Shown: positions 24,894-37,420, counted from the first letter of the stretch. The stretch: 64,000 nt of DNA from Hypholoma sublateritium FD-334 SS-4 (GCA_000827495.1 KN817532.1:377388-441387); one strand, 5' to 3'. Program-made: numbers and translations. The notes: a model not told the origin generated them from the letters alone.

Positions 24894-27142
24894 AGTGATG
24901 TGGGACCAAGGAGGTCCGTGCCGTGGCATTTGAAATGCGTGCTATCAAAGACCGAGTGACAGCTCTGAAGTTCGGTAGCGCAATGGCAATGACTAGGTAA
25001 CTTAAAACAGAACCAAAATATAATTTGATTGCTTTAGATTCGACTTACTGTAACCGTCTTTGTGGGTAACATACACAATGTATACAGTAGCCTGGCACCA
25101 ATGGCATGCCGCTGAATAACTATTTTAAAAAAATTGGTAGCGTGAACAATGAACTTAAAAGAAGGTAGAACAATGGCGTTTTTGACAAATTTCGGAGGCT
25201 GAACCTAAGCATATAAAAAGTTTCCACTGTGAGTCATACTGTTATTTGTATTTCTCTTCCGATTTTCTCGAACGACATGCAGCACTGTCTTCGATTTAGC
25301 CCTGAAAAATGATAAGTAGTTGAAAGGGGGTCTAGCTAGAATGTCTGTTCAGTCTGCCGCAAGTTGCGACAAATGTATTTGTACGCTTGTTATACGCCAA
25401 CTCGGAAGCCCACAACCATTACCCAAGTTGTCCAATCAGTGTCCGTGTGTCGAATTTTCCTACCCCATTAAGTATTCGATGATTAGGGAGCTTGCTCCCC
25501 TTTGTACCGCCGGGTCGAAATTCCTAACAGCACGTGATGTAGCGTACATTTGGCTGTGTTAGACACAGAAGCTTTTGTCGCCCCGTGGGAATAAGCTACA
25601 GCTGCCTCACAGCCACATACGCTGGATGGCACGGCGTGCGCAACCAGCGTGCGCGCTTGGTATGTGCCGTGTTTTCGCTATATCTTCCCGCCTCACCACG
25701 TCCTAACCTCAAAATTATATTTAAATTATACACAGACTAAAGGCTAGGATTAGGCATGCCCCCATCGTGCCGTTCTTCAAAGTTGATTCAGAGCGCCCCC
25801 GATAACTGTTTCCCACAGCGCTCTGGTGATAGCCGGCAACTAAGGAGTGCGTGGGAAGAAACGCAAGGATTAGTCACGCTTGTACATCTCACTACCATCT
25901 ACTAACAAGCTGTAATCATCTCTGATTCTCTATATTTTCAGAAAAAGAACTCAGTTTTAAAAGGAGCGCCCAACGATCGCTAGGGTGGGCTTCGGAATAT
26001 TTACGGAAACCTGCTTGCACCGTAAGTACCATAAGTACCAAATAAGTACTACGGTTTTGGATCAATCACCATTGTGACATACTTTTGTCTATGTCAAACT
26101 TTCACAGCAGTTGCAGGTAACTACATAATTTTTGCATCATGCGTCCTATCCAAGTCGACGTTGTGCAGTTGTACTGTCAGTGAATCGGATCTTAAGAGAT
26201 CGGTGCTCTGTCTTTAAGTAACCGAGTATTGACGACCTCACAAAAGCTCACTCATATCAGATTTGCATCATATGATATGGTTACTCGCCCACATAGATTA
26301 TTTAGTTGCAAGCTCGAAGAGACGTAAGCGTCAGACTTGTCCGTTTGCAACCGTGACCCCCCAGCATCTCTGAGGTTCCTACATAAACACTACCAGAAAG
26401 CTTGTTAACAACAAATACGCGTAAGCTCGGTACCGTGTTTTACAAAGGTCGTCTGTGTACGATTGAATCACGCAAGGAATGGACGTCTAACACACATTGA
26501 ATATAAATTATAATAAATCAGACGCACGCGCGGCCTATCTTCTGCGTGCTAAATTTTCACATCTTTTTACGATCATTATTCGTTCATTCTCCGAAGAATG
26601 CGCAACTTCAACTGGTAAGGGGCTACCGTGAAGACACGCAATGCAGACGTTCGGCTTGCATATGTAATTGACGCTCACTGTCGCTCGGTGCCAGGACTTG
26701 CCGAATCCCGATCCCTGACATGCGTAAAATGAGCAATACAAGCGTTAGGGATTGCGAGGCTTACGGATAAAGCGGAACGTCATTCGAATTTCGACAATAA
26801 GTCATCCGTGCCACCAATTGCGGTGTATACTTAAGTCAAAATGTGAAATGCCTCTTAGCTAACGGCTTGCTAACGGCTCAGGTCATTAGATTGCCTATTT
26901 TGGGAAAAAGCAAGTGATGAATCGATGACTGTGCATCAGTTTCCACGGCGCTTTAATTATACGCTTGATGCCATATGCACTGTGCATGCGTGCTTGATGT
27001 GCGCTTGGAAAACTGACATGACTCATTTCCAACGGCGTTTCTCTATTTGGTGTGAAATTGGCGCTTAAGGAGAGCTTTTCGAGAATTTCAAAAGCACGAT
27101 TTCCGGGGCGTACAGTTCAACTTGTGGGGATAACACATTTAT
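24894..27142. other. Gene-poor AT-rich stretch
   Basis: No gene is supported. The open frames here (plus 25320-25562, minus 26535-26741) are under 85 codons and show no family signal. Confidence 0.45.
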
Positions 27143-27305
27143 GTAACTACAAGATCAGCCTCGCTTCGCTGCGGTGGCAAAGACTGTGCCAACCCGAGCA
27201 TACCAGGCCATCACCGTTCAAATGTGCATTTTTACTCCAGCTCGAAAAGGAGAGGAAAATCATAAGCGTGTCATAATAATAAGTATATGAGTGATATTAC
27301 AGGTA
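27143..27305 (+). repeat. Third copy of the GCCTCGCTTCGCTGCGG repeat
   Basis: The start block at 27151-27174 contains GCCTCGCTTCGCTGCGG. The copy keeps AGCTCGAAAAGGA and closes with CATAATAATAAGTATATGAG, matching CATAATTATAAGTGTATGAG of copy 2. It has the same strand as the 24.5-kb pair. Confidence 0.72.
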
Positions 27306-27633
27306 AGTGGTGATATTGAAAGGTGGATTTTGGTAATGCAGTAATGAACTTGTGAGCCATGAGTACAAATCTTTAATAAATTACTGCAAATGATGCGGAA
27401 CTGGCAGGCCGCTGCCGTCGTATAGGCATGGAGCGCTGATAAGTATACTTAGTACAGAGATATAATGTACACTAAAGGGAAGGCTAAGAAGTGAAAGGAA
27501 AGAATAAGTCCAAACATCTTAAGACAGCCAAACAAAGAAACAGACAAAAAGATGGCTCCGGACGTTTGTGCGAATTCCGAGCGCCATTTAGAAGGGGAGA
27601 CTCGGGTTGATGAGTCCGACTGCCTTCATTGAG

Positions 27634-28418
27634 TCACTGAGATGCATTGTTTGTTGGCGGCGGATGTCCAGGAGTAGGTGAGCGTGCGGATGTCCTCGGA
27701 CTGGGGGGAGGAGATGCGGGGATGACAGAGACGACACGCGGCCAAGTCACTCTGAGCATGCCTTCAAGGAGAGTGGCCCTGACATCTGACTCCTACGATT
27801 GAGACATATCAATTTATTGTGCACGCGAATATCGAATTACTCCCTTACCTGGATACCGTCGGGGATACGAACAGCGCGGTAGAATGAACCATAACGGAGC
27901 TCCTGGATTGGGGCATTCAAGCGCCCTGTTCTGGATGACTCGACGCTCTTCATGTCAACGTCATTGTCTTCGGGCTTTATTTCTTTGTCATCGACCGCAT
28001 TACACTCTTGCCTGAGAGACTCTGGCGACGGCATAGTGCGCGTGCCGGTAATAACGAGGTTGCTCTCTCGTATCTGCAGTGTTATATCGCTGCTCCTGAT
28101 ACCAGGAAGTTCAAACATAGCAACGACTTTCGATATCGAAGGGTCGTCTACAATGTCCATGCTGCATAATCCTATCAGATAATTAACTTTGAGAATGATA
28201 TAAAAAGAGACATACCGGGGTGAATATCGCAAAGGTGCGCCAACACTGGCAGCCTGAACAACACGTAGTCGACCTGATTTTATGGCGGCTAGACATTTCA
28301 GATTGGCAGCGCGATTCACTGCTTGAACAAATGTTGGATCATTGTGCAACCGGAACGCGAGAGCATCAACTTTCGGCGTCGGCGTACTCCGTCGTGTGCG
28401 TGTCGGTGTGGTGTTCAT
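27634..28418 (-). CDS. Small heat-shock protein, Hsp20/alpha-crystallin family
   Basis: Three exons on minus: 28216-28418, 27849-28161 and 27634-27792. They total 675 nt and encode 224 aa. The N-terminal arm (about 68 residues) begins MNTTPTRTRRSTPTPKVDAL. The alpha-crystallin domain then starts at MDIVDDPSISKVVAMFELPG, continues with DITLQIRESNLVITGTR and returns at ELRYGSFYRAVRIPDGIQ, ESDVRATLLEGMLRVTWPR. An insert of about 40 acidic residues (DDKEIKPEDNDVDMK) sits between the strands, as is common in fungal members. The tail is Pro/Ser-rich with VSVIPA in place of a clear IxI motif. Such proteins are ATP-independent holdases forming oligomers in the cytosol. Confidence 0.93.
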
Positions 28419-28495
28419 AGGAGTTGTGAAGAGGATTACTCGCAAGCAGGCAAGTAGGAAAGTAGAGTGGTGTGTGCCATGAAGCTGGGGTCTCT

Positions 28496-28503
28496 CTTAT
28501 ATA
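28496..28503 (-). promoter_or_regulatory. TATA box of the Hsp20 gene
   Basis: On minus the sequence reads CTATATAAG about 78 nt upstream of the Hsp20 start codon, a position fitting a TATA box with a short 5' UTR. A strict heat-shock element (three alternating nGAAn units) was not found nearby. Confidence 0.55.
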
Positions 28504-29293
28504 GCGGCTTACAGATGACGCTCCTGAATCTGAGATCCACTTTGTTTTGCTCCAAATCTGTAGGTGTCGTTTCTAGTACAACCCAGAATCTTGCGAGTCA
28601 TCGGGGCTCGGATTCAAAATCTTCGGCACGATCTCGGCAGCCGCCGAAATGCCACGCTATCAGCACTGCCTCCGCCTGAATCTCAGTTTTCGCAGTTGAC
28701 TCGCAGCTGCTCACAGTCGAGAAGGTGTTCGGAAGCCAGTGTTATTTTTCACATGTTTTATTGTAATTGAAATTCTCCGAACGAAAGGCAGTGAAGCTCG
28801 GACATGCTTACAGTGACTGGTCGCGGCTGTCCCGGCCTGGGGCACTGGCCGACTTAGTACAAGGCCCAGTAGCGGGTTATCAATCGGATGTGATCCGGCG
28901 GCTTCCGTATAACCGGTCTCGGTGGGCGCCTAGTGCCGCCTCGATATGGTCGTGGTGGGCCCATAATCTCGCCGATAGGACTCTGTCGGAACACGTTCGA
29001 TAACGCTGTGGCCTTATCTGTTGGATTTATTGGCATGGTACTTAGTCGATTGGCAGCGGCATATTCGAATCGCATAGCTTCAAATTGTGGCTCATGATCA
29101 TGAGATATTTTGGAAAGTAATTGTTACATATAGATGCTGACAGAGTAGTTTCGCTATGAAGACTTTAATATGCTACCGATTTCTTGTTGTCATGATTTTC
29201 GGTGGCGGTGCCGCAGTATGCCATCATCTCCGTCGGAGCTAAGTATTCTTGATTTCACTTTGTACGTGGCCTGCGATGTATAAGCACAAGTAA
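28504..29293. other. Intergenic, upstream of Hsp20 gene
   Basis: No gene is supported. The minus frame 28854-29075 (PRPYRGGTRRPPRPVIRKP) is Arg/Pro-rich through GC-rich composition only. Confidence 0.4.
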
Positions 29294-29295
29294 TA

Positions 29296-29860
29296 CAGTC
29301 GACTCCCTCTTAATCCATAGCTCACATAACCCATACCCCCATATAACCCATACTTTTTTCAGTCCACCGAGTTGGTTCGCAGGGAAATGTAAACCATAAC
29401 CCATACAACCTCAATAACCCATAACCTATACCTTTTCCGGAGAAAACCCCATAGGTATTGGGCCAAATTAATGTAGACTCTGTGGTAATTTGGTGCCAAT
29501 AGTCAAATAATCTCACTGAAAGCACAGACCAGAGTGATGGGAAGCATAGGCGTAGCTCCATAAGTCAAAAAGAAATAAAAATCATGACATTTTATCGTGT
29601 AACAACTGTCACCAAGTCCCCAAAACGTCTCGAAATTCCTCAGAAAAAGGTTTGAAAAAACCAAAACTCCTCAAAGTTGCAGTTGGCAAGCCATGAAGGC
29701 ATTTTTTCGGTTGAAAAAAGGTGATTAGAACATGAAGCAAACACCGCTGACAAGGAGTTTAAAATAAAAATTTGGACGACCTCCCTTCAAGGACATACTC
29801 TCTCATAAACCATACTTTTGGCTGTCCACCGAGAGGTATGGGTTAAGAGGGAGTCGACTG
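29296..29860. mobile_element. 565-bp MITE with terminal inverted repeats and TA target duplication
   Basis: The left end reads CAGTCGACTCCCTCTTAA followed by TCCATA. The right end, reverse-complemented, reads CAGTCGACTCCCTCTTAA followed by CCCATA. This gives inverted repeats of 24 bp with one mismatch. TA dinucleotides at 29294-29295 and 29861-29862 flank the element exactly. Inside each end, ACCCATACTTTT/AACCATACTTTT plus GTCCACCGAG recur in direct orientation. There is no transposase frame. TA duplication and CAGT ends fit the Tc1/mariner superfamily, perhaps the pogo/Fot1 branch (inference). Confidence 0.9.
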
Positions 29861-29862
29861 TA

Positions 29863-31066
29863 TCGAGTTACGAAAGGGCCACCAAACCATCCGACGTCAA
29901 GTTAGTGATAGTAGGAACGACGCGATTTGATTTATATTCACGTCAATGCAGGATTTGATTTGATTTGATGATACCCTCGCCGGGAACGTCACCCAGAAGA
30001 TCATGGCGTCATTGGAAGATTTGGATTTAAGATAAAAAATCCCGAGCTGCACAAATATAGGTCTCCAGACTCCATGTACGTGTATGTAAGCCCAGGAGTT
30101 GCACGCCATAAACTTGAACAGCGAGCAATTATCTGCTCTGAAGCGCCCACTAATCATATCTGATAATTATAAATGAAACGCTACCTCCGACTACTCATGG
30201 TGTGCGCAGGTGTGCCAAACGGCGCTGCTCCCGCTGCGACGCTTAGAAGAAAGGTGTGCTGATTAGTCGCGTGTGTACCTTATTCAATCACATCAGCCGG
30301 ATCAATCTGACGGCTTGAATTATAAGCGCCCATATGAGTCTGAACAGCCCGGAGCACATCTTTCCTTAAATCTGTGGCTTACAAGGTCTGTGGGACGACC
30401 ACTATATACTCTGAAATATATTTCGTCCTTGTATCAAATTCTGATGATTATATTATAGAATGCCCGCGGGATTATTCCGATGAGCACAGATCCAATGTAC
30501 AGAGTTCATGAATCCGACGGGTGAGCTCCGGCAAATTTGTTTTCAGTTGCCGCATCTCCCAAGTGAGGAGATCTGAGGAAAATGAATTTATTCATAATGA
30601 CTTCGCGATGACTCGATGGAACTTTTACATTGCGATTGACTCCAACGACTCCCGTTGACAGTTAGTTATGGATCTTATGACTCAGTAGAAACTACGGTCC
30701 ATTGTATTCAACGAAGTTCCATGTTAAATTAATGGAAAATAAAGAGATCCGTGGAGTATTTTACTTGGAGAAATATAGAATCGTGGAGCCTACAAACTTG
30801 TGAACGTTGTGTCACCTTTGGGGAAAAGGGTCATGGCGTTGGAGTCTATGACGAAGTCGGGATTCGGCTATATCCGGACTCCGTCGCTCGGCATTATGTA
30901 TTACATCACGTGTTACTGTCATTGTCACGGCCAGTCGTTGCAATCGTACTTTTCACCATCGACCCTCAACGTTGCAACGTTCCAGGCCTCACTAGTGATT
31001 GCTTTTACTTCTTCTTACAAGCCCGGAGCCAAATCACGGATATCATTCTGACACCTTTACACTGCC
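29863..31066. other. Intergenic, upstream of CSTF2
   Basis: No supported gene. Plus 30751-31125 is open but has no domain and overlaps the CSTF2 start. The sequence just left of 31067 should contain the CSTF2 promoter. Confidence 0.45.
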
Positions 31067-32879
31067 ATGTCGAAAGTCGTCTTCGGTGCGTGACTTCTCC
31101 TCCCCGAGGCCGCGCACCGCGTTGAATGCTGTTGCCAGTTGGGAATGTACCCTACAACATGGCAGAGGAGCAGCTCATCAACGTGTTCAGATCAGTTGGG
31201 CAGGTCATTGGCTTTAGGTACTGTCACCGCACAGCGTATCTTGAATTGAAATCGGGTGAACGCTAAACTAGCAGCACCACGGTGCGTGTGCAGACTCGTA
31301 TTCGACAGGGATACGGCGAAGCCGAAGGGCTACGGCTTTTGTGAATTCGCGGGTACATCTTTTGTCTGAACATTGACTTTGAATGAACTCTGACATCAAG
31401 TAAACCTTTCCTATGAAATTTGTCGTGCTCTCCAACTCATGCGCGTGCATCAACATCACTACATCAAACTGCAAAAAATCTTCAAAACTGCTATGTGCCC
31501 CTTCAATGCAACGTTCGCTGTTTACTCAATCGTATCAAACAAATCTATGAAAACCCGAAACAAACATACCAACGCCTGTATCTTGCCTGTATCTCGCCCA
31601 AACGTCGCATCTGGTCGTATCCGATGCTCACGACGATTCGCCCAATGTTCTCGTATACGTGACCAATGTTTATTGCTGCGTAAATATGACCATACTCTCG
31701 AAAAAAAAATCCCGCCGTGCCTGTCCCATATGTCCGCACTGTCCCCGCTTGTGAACTGGTCACCCAATAGACCACGAGACAGCGCTCTCCGCCGTCCGAA
31801 ATCTCAACAACACGGATGTCGGTGGGCGGCCGCTCCGGATCGACCTGGCGGACTCTGATCCGTTCCTCGAGGGCAAGACGACTGTTAGAGGCGAGCTCCT
31901 GGACAGCGGCTTTCCGGGTCCTTCTGAGCCGCGTTCGCAGTGGCGCACGCAAGGTGGGCGGAGTAGCGACCCCGATGCGTTCCTAGCCAACGTGCCCACG
32001 GGAATACAGGTCCCGAAAGGCGCGTCCGCGCTGGACAGCATTAGCCACACGCTCGCCAGCATGCAGCCCAACCAGCTCATGGAAGTCCTCGCGCAGATGA
32101 AGGTCAGCGACGCGGTTGTTCGACGCGTGAGAGGGTACAGACTGAGATACTTATACATTTTTTTCGTTTTTCGTTGCAGGCGTTCGTGATCAACCACCCC
32201 GACCAGGCGCGCCAGTTGCTCGTCAAACACCCCCAGCTATCGTATGCGCTCTTCCAGGCGCTGCTCCTGAACAAGATCGTCGACTCTGTCATCCTCGAGC
32301 GCATGCTAGCGTCGTCGCGCGGGGGTGTCGCGCCGCCCCCGCCCCAGCAGGCGCCTGTGCGCCCGCCGATGGGCGCGCCGCCCCCGCACATGCAGCAGCA
32401 GCAGCAGTATCCCCCGCAACAGCACTACATGCAACCGATGCCACCGTTCCCACCGCAGGCCGTGCTCCAGCCGCAGCCGATGCAGCCCCCGCCTATGGCC
32501 GCGCCGCCCCCCTCAGCGATGTTCGCGCACCACCCGCAGCACATGCCCGCACAGCCGCCGCCTATGGCGCAGGCGGCGTACTACCGCCCACCGCCGCCTA
32601 TGGCACCGCCTGCGGGGCAGCCTATGCAGCAGCCTATGCCTGCGCCTGCTGCCCCCGCAGCCGCAGTGGCCGCGCCCGAGATTAGCGAAGCACAGAGGAC
32701 GATGCTGATGCAGGTGCTGAGCCTGACGCCGGAGCAGATCGACGCGCTTGCGGACACGGAAAAATCGGCGATTATGCAGCTGGTATGTGTTTTGTTCTCC
32801 TGTGTCCCCGATCGCGTATTGAGGCGCCGTTACTTTGTTTCAGCGGTCTCGGTTCATGGGTACTCTGGGGACCACATAA
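31067..32879 (+). CDS. CSTF2: Cleavage stimulation factor subunit 2 (CstF-64/Rna15-like)
   Basis: Six exons: 31067-31085, 31139-31217, 31294-31352, 31771-32102, 32180-32782 and 32844-32879. They total 1128 nt and encode 375 aa. The N-terminal RRM has RNP2 VFVGNVPYN and RNP1 KGYGFCEF, with the helix DHETALSAVRNLNNTDV. The hinge (MQPNQLMEVLAQMKAFVINH, HPQLSYALFQALLLNKI) is the CstF-77/symplekin binding region. A Pro/Gln/Met-rich middle follows. The C-terminal three-helix Rna15 domain (MLMQVLSLTPEQIDALADTE, AIMQLRSRFMGTLG) ends the protein. It binds the U/GU-rich downstream element in pre-mRNA 3' end formation in the nucleus. Intron 3 is 418 bp, far longer than its neighbours, and the first exon is only 19 nt. 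Confidence 0.95.
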
Positions 32880-32934
32880 AATAGATGTGCGATTTGTGTG
32901 CCATAGTTATAGTTGCTCGGGACTACATACTGTC

Positions 32935-32957
32935 CACACACACACACACACACACAC
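32935..32957. repeat. (CA)n microsatellite
   Basis: A perfect CA run of about 11.5 units lies just downstream of the CSTF2 stop codon, in its probable 3' UTR. Confidence 0.95.
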
Positions 32958-33330
32958 TCCAGTAGCTGTTGGCATCTCTGCCGGGTCCTGCAAATTTCCT
33001 GTTCTTCCACGTATGTAGGGAAATATTGTTAAAATAGACCAATCTTGCTATTTGCTTGCCATGTCGTACAACATATGTAGCTTCCGTGTTTCCGTTTTCC
33101 ACGTAATGGTTGTGCACAAATTCAATCTTATCTTATCAGCCACGGGGAATATATTTTTATTTTCCTTTTCCGCGCGACTCCTGCTCTCAAGTTGAACGTG
33201 ACCCGATCGATTGATATTTTGGATGTTCGGTCTGACTCGATATCTGCCTCGAATACACCGATTCTCATCCAGAGCCTGCCACGTACGCCGTCCCTGCTCT
33301 CACATCGCTGCGCACGCACCACACAACGCA

Positions 33331-36300
33331 ATGGCTACCCACCCAGCCCACACCACCGCGCAGCCTGCGCAAATACCCGCTCTCGACAGCCCACACGCCA
33401 CCGACGCCCCTGCAAAGACGCCGAAGGAGAAGAAGAAAGTAGCGGCAACCCAAGGGCACCCATTGGAAGTGAGCCTGCGCCCAGCTATTGGCACCTATAT
33501 CCCCGCTGACGGCTTCGCGTGAAGCTGCAACCGCGCCCCGAGTTCTTCGACCACCGCATCAAGATCTTCGACGAACTCAAGGCCGAGTACGATGCGTTTG
33601 TTGCAGGTCCGATGTCATGCCATGTGTGCGCCGGACTGTCCTGACCCTCCGTGCAGCGCAGCCCCGCGACGAAATCACGGTCACCATGCCCGACGGCTCG
33701 GAGCGCAAGGGCAAGGCCTGGGAGACGAGCCCCATGGACGTCGCGAAGGAGGTGTCGAAGAGCCTCTCGGAGCGCATCGTCATCGCGAAAGTGCGTTGGC
33801 AGCTTTTTTTTGGCGCGTCAGAGGTTGCTGACGGCAGCAATAGGTCGACGGCGTTCTGTGGGATCTAGATCGGCCATTGGAGAAGGCGTGCAAGCTTGAG
33901 CTGTTGGACTTTGAGCACCCGGAAGGTACGGTGGTATAATCACTGACTGAAGACGCGTCCGTTGAGACCATATACAGGTAAGAGGGTATTCTGGCACTCG
34001 TCTGCCCATGTTCTTGGAGAAGCTGCAGAGCGGCATTACGGATGCCACCTGTGCCTTGGCCCTCCGACTGATGACGGTTTCTTCTACGAAATGGCTATCA
34101 ATGACCGGTACGATCATATATTATCTCACTTGGAGCAACATGTTGATATGGTTCAGTCCCGTCGTGAATGCCGACTACCCTTCCCTCGAAAAAGTTTCCG
34201 AGTCCGCTATCAAGGAAAAGCAGAAGTTCGAAAGGTTGGTCGTTTCGAAAGAGAAGCTCCTTGAGATGTTCAACGTGCGCTTTCCGTTATGCTATCCACT
34301 CCATCACTCTGAAAACGCTCATCAAATCAGTACAACAAATATAAGAAATACCTCATCGAAACCAAGGTTCCCGATGGTACCTCCACTACCGTATACCGTT
34401 GCGGACCCATGGTCGATCTCTGCGTCGGCCCGCATATTCCCCATACCGGCAAGATAAAGGCCTTCATGATCACCAAGGCAGGCATTTGTTCACTCAGATA
34501 TTTGGCGCCTGTATTTACTTCTAGAGTAGAACTCCGCGTCTTATTTTCTGGGAGACTCCAACAACGACTCTCTGCAGCGCATCTACGGTATCTCGTTCCC
34601 TGACAAGAAGCAATTGGCCGACTATAAGGTTTTCCTTGCCGAAGCTGCGAAGCGCGACCATCGCAAGATTGGAAAAGAGCAGGAACTGTTCTTCTTCAAT
34701 GATTTGAGTCCCGGAAGCTGTTTCTTCTTGCCCCATGGTACCCGTATATACAACTCCCTTATCGAACTCATGCGCGTAAGTCGTTCACCATCTAATTCGT
34801 GGATCGGGTCGTGATCGCGTGCACAGGGTGAATACTTCAAACGTGGATACCAAGAAGGTTAGTGTACTGTGGATATCTTCTATCACGGAAATTAATCGAG
34901 CTATGCATACAGTCATCTCACCCAATATGTACCACTCCAAGCTCTGGGAAACTTCGGGTCACTGGCAAAATTATAAAGATGACATGTTCGTTCTAGATAT
35001 CGAAAAGGAGAAGTGGGCTCTGAAGCCTATGAACTGCCCAGGCCATTGCCTGATCTTCGATTCACGCGATCGCAGCTACAAAGAACTCCCTATCCGTATG
35101 GCAGAATTCGGGATCATCCACAGAAACGAGGCGAGCGGTGCCCTCACCGGATTGACGCGAGTGCGGAGGTTTGTGCAAGATGATACCCACGTGTTTTGCA
35201 TGCCATCGCAGGTATGCTCTGCTCTTCCAACCCATCTCCCGGTGGCTCCCGACACCGAGACCGGTCGAATGTTTGAACGGGTCCAAGCTAACTGTATGCG
35301 TCATTTTAGCTCGAGGACGAGATTAGCGCGCTGTTCGACTTCATGCAGCACATCTACGGTCTGTTCGGATTCGAGTTCCACCTCGAGCTCTCCACACGGC
35401 CGGACAACTACCTCGGCGAGATCCAGACCTGGAACGAAGCCGAATCGGTACACTCCCCTCCCTACCCCGCCCGCGCTGTGCTGACGCAGCCCCATTCTAG
35501 CAACTGACAAAGGCACTCGAGAAGCACTACCCGGGCAAGTGGGAGCTGAATCCGGGCGACGGCGCGTTTTACGGGCCGAAGATCGACATTACGATCAGCG
35601 ACGCGCTGCGACGCAAGTTCCAGTGCGCGACGATCCAGCTTGACTTCCAGCTGCCGGAGCGCTTCAACCTGCGCTTCCGCTCTGCGGATGAGGCTGTCAT
35701 GGCGCGCCCGGTCATCATCCACCGCGCGATCCTCGGCAGCTTGGAGCGCTTCATCGCCATTATCACAGAACACTTTGCTGGGAAGTGGTGAGTGCTCGGC
35801 CTGCCATGTATGTAGGATTACAGGCGGACGCTGACCCCCGCGCGTGTGCTGTTTAGGCCGTTTTGGATCTCGCCACGCCAGGTGCTTGTCATTCCGGTTG
35901 CCGCACCCTATGTATGTGTACCTTGTTTTCCGAACGTCGGCGCCCACGCGCTAAATATGACATGTTATGCCGTCCCACAGAAAGAGTACGCCGCAGAGAT
36001 TGCTGCGCGCCTTGACAGCTTTGGGCTGTTCGCCGACGTGGACAACGGCGAGAACACGCTACCTAAGAAGATTCGCAACGGCGAGATTGCGCAGTACAAC
36101 TTTATCCTTGGTACGCACTGCTTTTCCTTTCATGTTACTTGTTTCGGCGGGCGCTGACGCCCGTGTGTGCGCCGCGCCGGTAGTCGTGGGCCAAGAAGAA
36201 CTCGACGCGCGCTCTGTGAATGTGCGCAACCGCGACGACATCGGCACGAAGGCGAAGGGCGAGATGGTCGCGCTCGACACGATCGTCGAGGGACTCGTCA

Positions 36301-36341
36301 CACTGAAGAAGTCACGCAGCCTGGTGAACAAGGTTGTGTAG
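33331..36341 (+). CDS. THS1: Threonyl-tRNA synthetase
   Basis: Multi-exon plus gene from the ATG at 33331 to TAG at 36339-36341. A Lys-rich N-terminus ([17 protein letters not shown]) leads to a TGS domain ([20 protein letters not shown]). The second additional (editing) domain follows, with HSSAH and the [12 protein letters not shown] cysteine/histidine region. The class II core begins near [18 protein letters not shown]. It holds the zinc Cys in [10 protein letters not shown], motif 2 [19 protein letters not shown] with QDDTHVFC, and motif 3 [16 protein letters not shown]. The anticodon-binding domain ([11 protein letters not shown] to [19 protein letters not shown]) ends the protein. It charges tRNA-Thr in the cytosol and removes mis-attached Ser; one gene often serves mitochondria as well. 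About twelve introns of 45-70 bp are present. Confidence 0.96.
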
Positions 36342-37420
36342 AGAAATACGGATAAGGATAGTAGCTATGTACAAATTAAATCTCATGACATTTGTTTGCT
36401 GGGCGCTCTGCGCCCTGTGCTCACAATCCGGGAATCCGCGATGATACATTAGTTTCTGAGAGCGGGGATACCTTGGTTTCTGCATAAGAGATAGATCGGC
36501 GGCGAGTGCGATTGTGCGGTATTATTAATATTCAGGTATGTTTTTTCTTGTATGATTTACAGCCTCGCTTTCCCAACAGACAGTGGAATATGTCGGTAGA
36601 ACCCCAAATGTGCAGTGCATCAGTGTCGGGTAGGGGCCCCTTTTTTTGTAGCGGCGCCCGGCCGATATCCGGAATCCGCAGTGGTATGGGGTCAGGCAGA
36701 CGCCATTTTCCTGCAGCACCGGTACTCGCCTCGCAACATGGGAGCCTTGTGAAACCTACAATTTATCCAAAAGGAGTCGCCATCGTGCACCTGCCCACCC
36801 TCTCCGCTCACAAGCCATTAGCACCGCCGAGCTGGACCTTGTATCGGGGTGGGGGTGTTATAAATGCTGTTGGTAGCATGATGTGCGGGCGCTACAACTC
36901 CAGTATGTCACTTCTTTCATACCTTCTTACCCGAAAGTAATCTGTGGACGCGGCAGTAACTAGATCTGAGGGTGGTCACGGCCATTGTACTCGGAACTAG
37001 TTTCCATCTATCTTTTCTCAGTTTGCCTTGTCATACACAGGCTGCTGGCCGCCTCTAACGTCAACTTCCACTCGACCTCTCGCCGTCCACCGTACAGTAG
37101 TCGTCAGTCCACGTCGGCCAGAAGGTTAATGTCACCCATAGCATCACCCTTCCTTTGTCCCTCGCCTTTGAGACCATCTACAAGTGGGTATTATTGACCC
37201 GACGGAGGACAGCACGCCCTGTAGTACGCCCTATCCCACCTCATCTCAAGCCTTTTTCCGTCCCAATTCCGTACGCTTTTCCTGGCTCGCTTATCAAGGA
37301 GAATATCAATGAGGAGGCCATGCGCAAGGAAAGTGCTATGCGTGTCATTATATCCCTTAAAAATACGTACATCTACAGATATTATCTATTACATTACATA
37401 GTCGAGTATCTTCCCCTCCA
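36342..37420. other. Intergenic between convergent THS1 and VPS15
   Basis: The 3' ends of both genes face this gap. Short plus frames (36506-36940, 36985-37197, 37155-37424) read as coding-like Ser/Pro or Arg-rich stretches but show no domain. A transcript antisense to the VPS15 end cannot be excluded. Confidence 0.4.

Noticed and set aside
28560..28790. Possible heat-shock elements upstream of the Hsp20 gene (GAATCTTG, GAAATTCTCCGAA)
   Set aside because: Spacing or a base deviates from nGAAnnTTCnnGAAn, so I do not claim a heat-shock element.
29924..29970. TTTGATTTGATTTGATG short tandem run as a regulatory array
   Set aside because: Only a few units of simple AT-rich repeat, without other support.
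30751..31125. 124-codon plus frame before CSTF2
   Set aside because: No domain, and it runs through the CSTF2 start and first intron.
32325..32708. Ser/Arg-rich frame resembling an SR protein
   Set aside because: It is the +1 shadow of the Pro/Gln/Met-rich part of CSTF2, whose own frame is clearly the coding one.
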